Shown here piece by piece: positions 37,301 through 44,145 of a stretch of DNA of 44,550 bases. Position 1 is the stretch's first letter. Each line of letters starts with the position of its first letter. The position numbers were made by a program, and so were the translations under genes. Under the pieces are notes generated by a model. The model was not told the origin of the DNA, did not search any database, and was given only the letters and a program-made list of their open reading frames with translations. Source of the DNA: Chitinophagaceae bacterium (GTDB lineage: Bacteria > Bacteroidota > Bacteroidia > Chitinophagales > REEL01); NCBI GenBank assembly GCA_007695095.1, contig REEL01000088.1:1-44550 (forward strand), written 5' to 3'.

Positions 37301-38388
37301 TTATTCGTCATCTGCGTTTCATCTACTTGCGGAAAAACTTCTGAAACTATGTTAAAAGCAGCCGGATTAAAATATAATACTTCATTTTTAGAATTAACTA
37401 CCTGTATACCTTCTCCCAGGAAACCATATATTTCATTAAAATATTCCTCAAGCTTAGGTGCCAATACATTATCTAAATATTGATTACATGATATAACTAT
37501 ATAATCGTCTCCGGTATGTAACTTTTTTACATTTACTTTATGAAAGTATCCGTCAAATGAATTTAAAAGATAAGTCTCCCCATCTTTCCATTCAAAAGCT
37601 GAGGACTCGCTTTCAGATATTTTCGGGAATACATCCGATAAATAAATTTCATGTTGTGAATGTGCTAGTGCTCCCCATTTTTCTTCGGCTTTTTCATTAC
37701 AATAAAGCAGTAAACGACTTTTTTTATCAAAAATTAATATTGGATTTTCAAAAGGCTGATATTGCTTCAGCAGCTCATCAAATACTTTATCGGCATTAGC
37801 TTGTACTGTGATATCTATAGATATAAAAACATTCCTTTTAAAATCCATGTCATCTTCTACAAAAAAGCAGTATGTTTTAATTATTCTTTCCTGTGCATTT
37901 AAATTTTCAACTGATGACTCCTGTATTGCAACCTGAAAAGGGGTTTTATGTAATTTATTAAATACTTTTTCATCAATTTTAAAAATTTCTTTAAAAGAGA
38001 ATGGGGTCGCATTAGCAAATATATCATTTTCATCCAGCCCTAAAAAGTCTGTTAATTTTTTATTTGAGTATTTGCAAACTCCATTTTCATCGGTAATACA
38101 AATCATCAAATTGTCTTCCACTAACCATTTGAAATCAACCTCATTTTTGATTAAGCATTCAATCACACGGCGTAATTCTTCATTTGGAACGACTTTCCAC
38201 ATATCTCTTTTACGCAGTTTTCGTTTGAGAGCTTTACTCTTCATTTGCTTTGATTTAGCATCATGGTTAATTAATTTATCAGTTAAATGTCTTTCATGTA
38301 CATTACACTGATTCAATAAATTCGGATTTTGATTTTTTTCAGATAAAAAAATGTCCCAAAAATTCTTAAAAACAAGTGATAATAACAT
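34375..38388 (-). CDS. Soluble multi-PAS hybrid histidine kinase with receiver and HPt domains
   Basis: 1337 residues with no clear membrane helix, so probably cytoplasmic. I see about six PAS-like units: roughly 80-190, 205-300, 315-415, 435-545, 560-675 and 685-800. The fifth and sixth are clearest (SSELENTSPYEMVHPEDVEK; NPYFEKKIGYNQEEVIGKKI). HisKA has H828 in NMSHEIRTPLNG. The ATPase domain has NLINNAIKFT, DTGIGIP and GTGLGLSICKKLL. The receiver has D1118 in LLLLDIEMPGLTG. The HPt domain has H1279 in AHKLKGS. All parts of an internal phosphorelay are present, but no output domain. The final response regulator is not adjacent. The ATG at 38388 gives a basic, unlike N-terminus; an internal Met near residue 49 (MKSKALKRK) is another possible start. 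Confidence 0.88.
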   Translation of the reverse strand: MLLSLVFKNFWDIFLSEKNQNPNLLNQCNVHERHLTDKLINHDAKSKQMKSKALKRKLRKRDMWKVVPNEELRRVIECLIKNEVDFKWLVEDNLMICITDENGVCKYSNKKLTDFLGLDENDIFANATPFSFKEIFKIDEKVFNKLHKTPFQVAIQESSVENLNAQERIIKTYCFFVEDDMDFKRNVFISIDITVQANADKVFDELLKQYQPFENPILIFDKKSRLLLYCNEKAEEKWGALAHSQHEIYLSDVFPKISESESSAFEWKDGETYLLNSFDGYFHKVNVKKLHTGDDYIVISCNQYLDNVLAPKLEEYFNEIYGFLGEGIQVVNSKNEVLYFNPAAFNIVSEVFPQVDETQMTNNLYKRADWDKIVENIKQGEAVKVIHELEFEGGKVNFELNYKSVSIQNTNFIITNINNLTKKVTKSYIVKEQDAKLKYLLSNFKDFLTIVDKEGKILFLSSGVNELMRLNEEELIAKPFVDIIHENDKVRFLQIFANPDVQPECNLFRICPDTSEKNFYVELKIEDRTADPLINGIVISCREVTEIKNNLNELNKQKELYKLLSQYSRDLICLHESNGDYIYLSKACEDMLGFKSSELENTSPYEMVHPEDVEKVKNEARKNKRKGIFENTFQYRLRKKDGAYIWVETYTKAIKDNFGRILKLQSSTRDITQQKLSEIALLKSDQQYKDLINYSQAIIATHDSEGRFISVNPYFEKKIGYNQEEVIGKKISYFLPDYHKSDFKNYLKNLKKKKSLIGIFKVLHRNGTPIYLRYHVFKVRGSDENPVYNTVAIDFTEQILIEKHLKTAKQKAEDTAKAKELFLANMSHEIRTPLNGILGLSSLLEKTNLDKQQREYLEVIQNSGDNLLVIINDILDLAKIESGKFNLEEIPFNLAQTIQKNLKPFYYKASAKGIELKLTNFCDEALCLKGDPHRLGQVIINLINNAIKFTNKGSIELVCKPLKTSAGKINLEFTVKDTGIGIPKTKLKSIFESFNQVKNHGFTGTGLGLSICKKLLELQNGSIKAESKLNEGSTFTFQIPFSLVKDNLVKSNAIKIEEIDYSHIIKNAKVLVAEDNTVNQYLIRSILESWNIDYELADNGLMAWEMYNEKKFDLLLLDIEMPGLTGLQLIKKIRKMSDKKKALVPAIALTANAFEGQKYSCLSAGMNNYLSKPFKEKDLIKLISETLTPASRKKSKKVSKEESLMKDYQTKRKVKDDKSLNQKSMVNYNLENISEITGGDSEMMNQILGLFIETVPQTFKELKEAVTKKEWSTAGARAHKLKGSIVTIGAEPTTDLILNMEIDFKNEQNLENAEKRVDEVSVQLTYLIDEFKKKITG

Positions 38389-38490
38389 TGTAGTTTTGTT
38401 GATAGCGTTTTATACGTGAAATAGACTGAGTAGTTAGAGAAATCTCGTCTTTTTATTAATTTTTTTTTATCTTAACAGACAAATTCAAGC

Positions 38491-38961
38491 ATGAAAAGCA
38501 ATATTAAAAAAAATTATGTTTTAGGAAGGGTTGATAAAATTGACTTACCGGATTTAGAACTTTTTGATTTAGATGCAAAAATTGATACCGGAGCTTACAG
38601 TTCTTCCATTCATTGTCATAATATTGAAATTGAAAAAGTTAATGGAAAAGAAATCTTAAAATGTAACTTATTGGATCCCAAACATCCTGTTTATAATGAA
38701 AAAGTTTTTCGTTTTGATGATTTTACCAGAACCAGGGTTAAAAGTTCAAATGGTCAGGTTCAAAAAAGGTTTTTAATCAGAACAGACATTTTACTGTTTG
38801 GCAACCGATTTTCCACCGATTTTACATTAAATGATCGTCAGGAAATGAAATACCCTATTTTACTTGGCAGAAAATTACTTAGACAAGGGTTTGTTGTTGA
38901 CGTTAAACAATTCAACCGAAGTTTCAGAAGGAAAAGTAAATTAGAGGCTGACAATAAATAG
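38491..38961 (+). CDS. Retropepsin-like RimK-associated family protein (zinc protease annotation)
   Basis: 156 residues. AKIDTGAYSSSIHC (D32-T33-G34-A35) is the aspartic-protease-like DTGA motif of the family named putative ATP-dependent zinc protease, often found beside RimK-type ATP-grasp ligases. Later motifs KSSNGQVQKRFLI and YPILLGRKLLRQGFVVDV are family-typical. One DTGA per chain implies a dimeric active site, as in retroviral proteases. No RimK gene is adjacent. It is divergent from the hybrid kinase (102 bases) and converges with the sigma factor (4 bases between stops). The function is not established. Confidence 0.82.
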   Translation: MKSNIKKNYVLGRVDKIDLPDLELFDLDAKIDTGAYSSSIHCHNIEIEKVNGKEILKCNLLDPKHPVYNEKVFRFDDFTRTRVKSSNGQVQKRFLIRTDILLFGNRFSTDFTLNDRQEMKYPILLGRKLLRQGFVVDVKQFNRSFRRKSKLEADNK

Positions 38962-38965
38962 TTTT

Positions 38966-39835
38966 CTACCCGAGATATTGCCTCAAGGCTTTACTCTTTG
39001 TAGCCTTTTTAAGTCTTCTGATAGCTTTTTCTTTAATTTGCCGAACTCTTTCTCTAGTGAGGCCATATATTTTACCAATTTCCTCAAGTGTATGTCCGGG
39101 TCCTCCATCTAATCCATAATAGATACAAACTATCTGAGCGTCACGCTCAGACAAGATACTCATGGCTGATTTTATTTCATTTTTTAATGAATCGCGAGAC
39201 ATATTCTGTTCAGTTTCTGAAATGTCATTGCAGGGAACTCTGTCTTTCAAACTGCCTGAATCTTCATCATTTTCAAAAGCAGGCGCATCAAAAGATACAT
39301 GTTTTCCTACTGAAGCCATTAAATCATGGATTTCAGATTTAGTAATTTGCAGTATTTCCTCTAATTCTTCATCGGTGGGTTCTCTTTGAAATTCCTGCTC
39401 AAAATCATTCATAACATTTTTGATTTTGTTAACAGACACCATTTTATTTACCGGCAACCGAATGATTCTGGCCTGCTCTACCAATGATTGCAAAATAGAT
39501 TGACGAATCCACCAAACAGCATAAGAAATAAATTTAAAGCCTTTACTTTCATCAAACTTTTGCGCAGCTTTAATTAATCCCAGGTTGCCCTCATTAATCA
39601 AATCACTTAGGGGAAGTCCCTGATTTTGATATTGTTTTGCAACAGATACGACAAAACGCAAGTTTGCCTTCGTTAGCATTTCAAGTGCTGCAGCATCACC
39701 CTTCTTTATTCGTTTTGCTAAAGCAACCTCTTCTTCTGATGTTAAAAGTTCTGTTTTGGCTATTTCCTGAAAATATTTCTCTAATAAAGGGCTATCCCTG
39801 TTAGTTATCTGTGTTGTAAGTCTTAATTGTTTCAT
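38966..39835 (-). CDS. rpoD: RpoD-type primary sigma factor (short Bacteroidota form)
   Basis: 289 residues with no region 1.1, the usual form in this phylum. Region 2 has ANLRFVVSVAKQYQNQGLPL, NEGNLGLIKAA and KFISYAVWWIRQSIL; region 3 starts near RLPVNKMVSV; region 4 has TLEEIGKIYGLTRERVRQIKEKAIRRLK and a YLG ending. Bacteroidota primary sigma recognises TTTG / TAnnTTTG promoters, as found for the subtilase here. Several positions differ from the primary sigma that I know (LSDL for LPDL, LPVNKM for LPLNK, a shorter and acidic linker), so a second-copy group 2 sigma is possible. I use rpoD for family, not proof of primacy. Confidence 0.85.
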   Translation of the reverse strand: MKQLRLTTQITNRDSPLLEKYFQEIAKTELLTSEEEVALAKRIKKGDAAALEMLTKANLRFVVSVAKQYQNQGLPLSDLINEGNLGLIKAAQKFDESKGFKFISYAVWWIRQSILQSLVEQARIIRLPVNKMVSVNKIKNVMNDFEQEFQREPTDEELEEILQITKSEIHDLMASVGKHVSFDAPAFENDEDSGSLKDRVPCNDISETEQNMSRDSLKNEIKSAMSILSERDAQIVCIYYGLDGGPGHTLEEIGKIYGLTRERVRQIKEKAIRRLKKATKSKALRQYLG

Positions 39836-39971
39836 CCTTCGTTGTTAATGGATTTTTCATTACTAAATCAAGCATTTTTAAAGTGCCTGATTTTACGAAG
39901 GATTCAGTCAAAAGTTACATTTTGTAATTAGTTCAGATTTTTTATAATGGTGGCGTAGAGAGATATAGAGA

Positions 39972-40322
39972 TTACATTTGATTCTTTTCCCACTCGTTTG
40001 TTTTTTGTGCCAGCTTTTCACAAAATTCTTTCATATCTGCCATTACATAAGGATTTCCGGTGGCTTTATGAAAACTTTCAGCTGATGTGACTAAAGTCTG
40101 CAAAAAATGGGTCCGCATCTCGTCAACACGCATTTCTTTTGTCCATAAGTCTAAACGCAGGGTGTTATTTTCTTTTGCGTCCCAAATAGAAAGCATAACC
40201 GATTTGGTGTCTTTAAATTCGTTTTGTTCATCAGGAAAAGTATTCCAACTTATTTTTTCCGGTATATTTTTATCATCTAATTCAACTTTAAAGATGATTT
40301 CAGATTTTTTGTCTTTTTGCAT
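39972..40322 (-). CDS. gldC: GldC-like gliding motility protein
   Basis: 116 residues, GldC length. The sequence begins with SEIIFKVELDDKNIPEKISW and has LSIWDAKENNTLRLDLWTKEM, VDEMRTHFLQTL and a Cys-containing tail. These match GldC, known from Flavobacterium as needed for efficient gliding; its biochemical role is not defined. It is soluble and probably cytoplasmic. The gene lies 15 bases after the thioredoxin-like gene. The three T9SS substrates here fit a cell with this secretion and motility machinery, though gldC can also occur in non-gliding species. Confidence 0.88.
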   Translation of the reverse strand: MQKDKKSEIIFKVELDDKNIPEKISWNTFPDEQNEFKDTKSVMLSIWDAKENNTLRLDLWTKEMRVDEMRTHFLQTLVTSAESFHKATGNPYVMADMKEFCEKLAQKTNEWEKNQM

Positions 40323-40337
40323 AAGAGGTTTTTGTTT

Positions 40338-40949
40338 TTATGAGCGCTTCCACCAAATTTTTGCGTTTTGAATTAATTCTTGTTGAGTTGTTTCTCCTTT
40401 ATCTTGTTTGTAGGCTGCTTCCATTTCTTCAATAAATTCATCTAATTCCTTATCAGGATTTGCCTTATATTCCAAAGCACGCTCTTGAATATGAGCCGGT
40501 CGCGGCCCCCAGGTTCCCAGAACCTTAAAGTCAGATTTACGAAGGCATACAAGTTTAGGAATTGATCTGGATTTATCCGTCAGAAAATTATCAAACAAAA
40601 CCGGATATTCTTCCCTGAATAAAATTTTCAGGTCAATTTTATCAGAATAATCAGCTACTTTCTTTATAGCCGGCAAAATGTGTGATGAATCGTCAGACCA
40701 TGCCTCAGAAAAAACTATCCAAATCCACTCAACATTTAAATCATCTAAAAACTCTTCAGCGGAAGAAATTAATTCTATATTTTCTTCTCCCCATTTCATA
40801 CGGTCTATATTCTTTAGTGTGTTCTTTACTAAAGCTCCCGACTGATTGGGGCCTGAAGTCCTGTTTTTACTGACTAATTCTATAACTCTGTTTTTATAAT
40901 CAGCATAAGTCAATCCCTGATCTATATGTCTTTGCTTAAATACACTCAT
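40338..40949 (-). CDS. Thioredoxin-like protein lacking the catalytic cysteine
   Basis: 203 residues. The family segment usually reads WLVLSEGWCGDAAQ, with a cysteine. Here it is WIVFSEAWSDDSSH, with S85 where the cysteine belongs. The fold is otherwise intact: a later SIPKLVCLRKSDFKVLGTWGPRP contains the cis-Pro region and the family's WGPRPA motif. Without the cysteine it is unlikely to act as a reductase, so a binding or scaffold role is possible. The N-terminal helices and a long charged C-terminal tail are typical of this Bacteroidota family. It is first of a two-gene unit with gldC. TAACTTTG on the minus strand (40974 to 40967) is a possible -7 element. Confidence 0.8.
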   Translation of the reverse strand: MSVFKQRHIDQGLTYADYKNRVIELVSKNRTSGPNQSGALVKNTLKNIDRMKWGEENIELISSAEEFLDDLNVEWIWIVFSEAWSDDSSHILPAIKKVADYSDKIDLKILFREEYPVLFDNFLTDKSRSIPKLVCLRKSDFKVLGTWGPRPAHIQERALEYKANPDKELDEFIEEMEAAYKQDKGETTQQELIQNAKIWWKRS

Positions 40950-41071
40950 TATTCAATGTTTTTTTGCAAAGTTAATGACTTATGACAAATTTTTTGAGGC
41001 AGAGGCTATAAATAGTTTCACTTTATAAAAATCGAGCTGAATTGTAAAAAGCTTTGGAAAAAGTAAAGAAA

Positions 41072-42199
41072 TTAATCTGTTAAATCATCCCACACAAAGC
41101 CCGGATCCTGAAAGGGGTTTTTAAAGTCCGGATTGTTCAAAAATTCATGATCGGTTAATGTGAGCAAAAAGGCATGTAAATCATTTTTTTCATTCTGTGT
41201 AAGCTGAACGCCTCCCTGAAAGAAAAACTCCATTAAGGGATCTACATTAGGCGAGTTTTTTAATCCACTACTGTAAAATTCTATAACTTCCATTAATGTG
41301 GCAAATTCACCATTATGCATAAAAGGTCCGCTGACTTCTGTATTTCTCAATGTAGGTGTTTTAAACTTTCCGTTATCCAGCGGATTTCCTGTTACAGCTC
41401 CCCTGCCTAAATCATTAAAGTCATTTAAAGAAGAAGCTTCCTGCAAAGCATTATTATGAAATAAGTTATCTGTGAATAAAATATTCCCATGACAATGAAA
41501 ACAATCCGCATCTTCACTGAAAAACATGTCGAAACCGTTCAACTCTGCATTTGTAAAAAAGGCTTCATTACGCTGAACTTTATCAAATTTGGAATTGCCT
41601 GAAATAAACGTTCTCAAAAACTGTGCGATTGCTTTGGCTGTAAGTTCCGGAGTTATTTCAGTTTCATCAAAGGCTTCCCTGAAAAGCTGAGGGTAATAAT
41701 TATGATTCATCAGGCGGTCAACTGCATCAGTCCAGGATAAATTCATTTCAATCGGATCGGGAACAGGTTTTAAAATCTGATCTTCCAGTGTTGGTGACCG
41801 GCCATCCCAGAAAAAGTGCGTGTTAAAACCGATATTAGCTAAAGACATAGATGTGCGTGTACCTTCTATTCCCTGCACACCTGTACTGAATTTATTTCCG
41901 CTGTCTGTAAAATTAAAACTTTGATTGTGACAACCGGCACAGGAAAGAGTAGAATCTAAAGAAAGTATCGGATCATAAAAAAGCAATCTCCCTAATAAAA
42001 TTCCTTCTTCAGTAAGTTGGTTATCCTGAGGTATCACCATTTCCGGGAAATTAGACGGCATATCAAGTGTAACCGGGGTGGGGTTATATACAAATGAATC
42101 CTTGGGGTCATCTTTAGGCGGTTCCGGCGGATCTTTTTTACACGCTTTAAAAGCAAAAATTAATGCGAAAAAAAAAGTAATAACAGCGAGCTTTTTCAT
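41072..42199 (-). CDS. Di-heme cytochrome c peroxidase / MbnH-like lipoprotein (copy 2)
   Basis: 375 residues. The N-terminus MKKLAVITFFFALIFAFKAC ends in an atypical lipobox (C20, with Lys at -2), so periplasmic anchoring is likely. Two heme c sites are visible: CAGCH at 87-91 and CFHCH at 233-237. FFWDGRSPTLEDQ (W131) is the conserved motif between the two hemes; that Trp carries electrons in bacterial peroxidases and MauG-type enzymes. MHNGEFATLMEVIEFY near 306-321 is the family C-terminal motif. The gene lies 41 bases after another di-heme gene and downstream of two MbnP-like genes, so MbnH function (oxidising a Trp of MbnP) is a better guess than simple H2O2 removal. The final stretch is rich in acidic and aromatic residues. 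Confidence 0.88.
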   Translation of the reverse strand: MKKLAVITFFFALIFAFKACKKDPPEPPKDDPKDSFVYNPTPVTLDMPSNFPEMVIPQDNQLTEEGILLGRLLFYDPILSLDSTLSCAGCHNQSFNFTDSGNKFSTGVQGIEGTRTSMSLANIGFNTHFFWDGRSPTLEDQILKPVPDPIEMNLSWTDAVDRLMNHNYYPQLFREAFDETEITPELTAKAIAQFLRTFISGNSKFDKVQRNEAFFTNAELNGFDMFFSEDADCFHCHGNILFTDNLFHNNALQEASSLNDFNDLGRGAVTGNPLDNGKFKTPTLRNTEVSGPFMHNGEFATLMEVIEFYSSGLKNSPNVDPLMEFFFQGGVQLTQNEKNDLHAFLLTLTDHEFLNNPDFKNPFQDPGFVWDDLTD

Positions 42200-42240
42200 A
42201 ATCTATCAAACATTTTGTTAATGAAAAAAGTTTCTTTCAA

Positions 42241-43230
42241 TTAGACCCCGTCATCTAAAACTAATAAAAATTTTACCAAAGCACTTTTATCTTCCTCAGA
42301 TAAATTCAAAGGTCTGATTCGGCTATCCTGATTCACATGTCCGGAACCTCCTGAGTTATAATGATTAACAACCTCTTCAAGCGTAGCTAAACTACCATCA
42401 TGCATATATGGGGCTGTTAGGGATACATTTCTTAAAGATGGGGTTACAAATCGCCCCTCATCATCCGGATTTAATGTAATGCGCATTCTGCCATTATCTG
42501 CATATACATCATATAAGCCATTATTATGAAACTTTTGATCGGTAAGCAAAAAACCTGTATGGCAGGACCCACAATTTGCTTCTCCGAAAAAAATTAGCAT
42601 TCCCTTCTTTTCCATTTTACTTAAAATCTGTTCATCACCGCTTTGCAGGTATTGATCATAACGACTGTTTCCCCCTATTAAAGTTCTCTGAAAAGCAGCT
42701 AATGAACGGGTTAGAACGAAAGGGTCCGGTTCACGACCAAAAGCTTTTTTACTGAGCGTTACATATTTTTCAATTTTTTTTAGTCTTTCAATAACTTCCG
42801 GAACACTAAAATCCATTTCAGCTGAGTCGCTAATTGGTGCTAAAGCCTGAAGTTCTAATGTCGGAACTCCTCCATCTTTAAAAAAAGACGTTCTGTATGC
42901 TGTATTTATCAAAGTTGGCGAATTACGCATGGAAAGTCTGCCATGAATCCCTATACTTTTTGGCAAGGCGTCTGTAAATTTTTTTTCCGGCAAGTGACAA
43001 GATGCACACGAAACAGTTGAATCTCTTGACAAAATAGGATCAAAAAAAAGCATCTCCCCCAGTTTTACACGGTCTTTTGTAAGGGGGTTATCTTCCGGAA
43101 TTATAGGTTGCGGAAAACCCCAGGGCAAATCAAGCTTATACATTTCCGGAAATTCTTTTATTTCTTCCTTTCCGCAAGAAACCAAAAGCAACAGAACTGA
43201 TAAAAAAAAGTAAACTACATTGCGATACAT
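42241..43230 (-). CDS. Di-heme cytochrome c peroxidase / MbnH-like lipoprotein (copy 1)
   Basis: 329 residues from the ATG at 43230, which gives a standard lipoprotein signal (MYRNVVYFFLSVLLLLVSC, lipobox LVSC, C19). A more upstream ATG at 43281 would overlap the previous gene by 38 bases and bury the lipobox, so I reject it. Heme sites are CASCH at 75-79 and CGSCH at 220-224. The inter-heme motif is changed to FFKDGGVPTLELQ, with K118 where Trp is expected. MHDGSLATLEEVVNHYNSGG is the family C-terminal motif. Loss of that Trp could weaken electron passage between hemes or change the reaction. It is third in the operon, 13 bases after the MbnP-like gene. Confidence 0.86.
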   Translation of the reverse strand: MYRNVVYFFLSVLLLLVSCGKEEIKEFPEMYKLDLPWGFPQPIIPEDNPLTKDRVKLGEMLFFDPILSRDSTVSCASCHLPEKKFTDALPKSIGIHGRLSMRNSPTLINTAYRTSFFKDGGVPTLELQALAPISDSAEMDFSVPEVIERLKKIEKYVTLSKKAFGREPDPFVLTRSLAAFQRTLIGGNSRYDQYLQSGDEQILSKMEKKGMLIFFGEANCGSCHTGFLLTDQKFHNNGLYDVYADNGRMRITLNPDDEGRFVTPSLRNVSLTAPYMHDGSLATLEEVVNHYNSGGSGHVNQDSRIRPLNLSEEDKSALVKFLLVLDDGV

Positions 43231-43243
43231 ACTTATATGATGA

Positions 43244-44044
43244 CTATTCCACAGAGATAGAAGAAACCAAATTATTAACAACTCTCTCCGCTAACTCAAA
43301 GTTATTTAACGTATGTGTTGAGTTTTCTGTTGCAAAATCTAACATATCATCAGGGTTTTCAAGTATTTTGTCCATGTCAAACTCTAAACGAATTTTATTA
43401 TCTGCATCAGCTGTGAAATCTTTTAACACTGGAAAAGTTAATACCACTTCCCTGTATAAATCCTCCAGACCTGTATGATATAATAAAGCCCGGTTATAAC
43501 TAGAACTTTGCCCGGGGTCAGTATTTACTCTACCCTCTATTTTGGTAAAAATATAACCGGTATTCCAGTCCCAATGTGTGCCATGATAAATGCTTAACGG
43601 ATGTTCCTGCGGATATTGAGCCGGATCGGAGAAATTTTTATCCTCACCTACTCCTATTCCAAACGATATGCTGTTGTATGCTCCTTTGGGAACCTCAAAG
43701 TTAAATTTTACACCGGAATTATCATCTGACATATGTGCATCATTGAACTTAACGAGCATAACATCACTTAAAAGAACCTTATTTTCATCTATATCTATCA
43801 AATAAATATCGTGAAAATAACTCATAAACATCTCTAACTGATAGGGATATCCGAGTGGGTGCATATATTGATTAAAAAGGATTAAGTTTTCTTCTCCCTT
43901 TACAGCTTTAAATTCAATAGTTATATTTGCTTTTAGCTCTTTATAGGGGTCTTCCGACTTGTCTTTTTTACATGAGTTAAAAGATATAACGAAAAAGGAT
44001 CCGAAAAATAATAAGGTTATAAATTGTTTAAATAAATTTTTCAT
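43244..44044 (-). CDS. MbnP-like copper-associated lipoprotein (copy A)
   Basis: 266 residues. The signal ends at a lipobox-like FNSC (C25), followed by KKDKSEDP, so this is a lipoprotein. The family signature is present: SDPAQYPQEHPLSIY, then HWDWNTGYIFTKIEGRV at 157-173 with W158 and W160. MbnP-like proteins (PF20243 as I recall it) occur with di-heme MbnH; in methanotrophs MbnH converts an MbnP Trp to kynurenine to make a copper site. That this gene directly precedes two di-heme peroxidase genes supports a substrate-enzyme pairing. No methanobactin precursor is nearby. The actual metal is not shown by sequence. Confidence 0.85.
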   Translation of the reverse strand: MKNLFKQFITLLFFGSFFVISFNSCKKDKSEDPYKELKANITIEFKAVKGEENLILFNQYMHPLGYPYQLEMFMSYFHDIYLIDIDENKVLLSDVMLVKFNDAHMSDDNSGVKFNFEVPKGAYNSISFGIGVGEDKNFSDPAQYPQEHPLSIYHGTHWDWNTGYIFTKIEGRVNTDPGQSSSYNRALLYHTGLEDLYREVVLTFPVLKDFTADADNKIRLEFDMDKILENPDDMLDFATENSTHTLNNFELAERVVNNLVSSISVE

Positions 44045-44145
44045 TCGATTATTTTATGTTTAAAAAGAAGATGCTAAATTATCTGTAAAGAGATAATGCA
44101 TACTAACCTTTAAACATATTCTGTGCATATAAAATTCAAAATGAG

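Noticed and set aside
40950-41071. A methanobactin precursor beside the MbnP/MbnH-like genes
   Set aside because: I checked this gap and 44045-44145 and found no short cysteine-containing leader peptide with a start.
43231-43281. ATG start for di-heme copy 1 at 43281
   Set aside because: It overlaps the upstream gene by 38 bases and hides the LVSC lipobox; the ATG at 43230 fits a lipoprotein.
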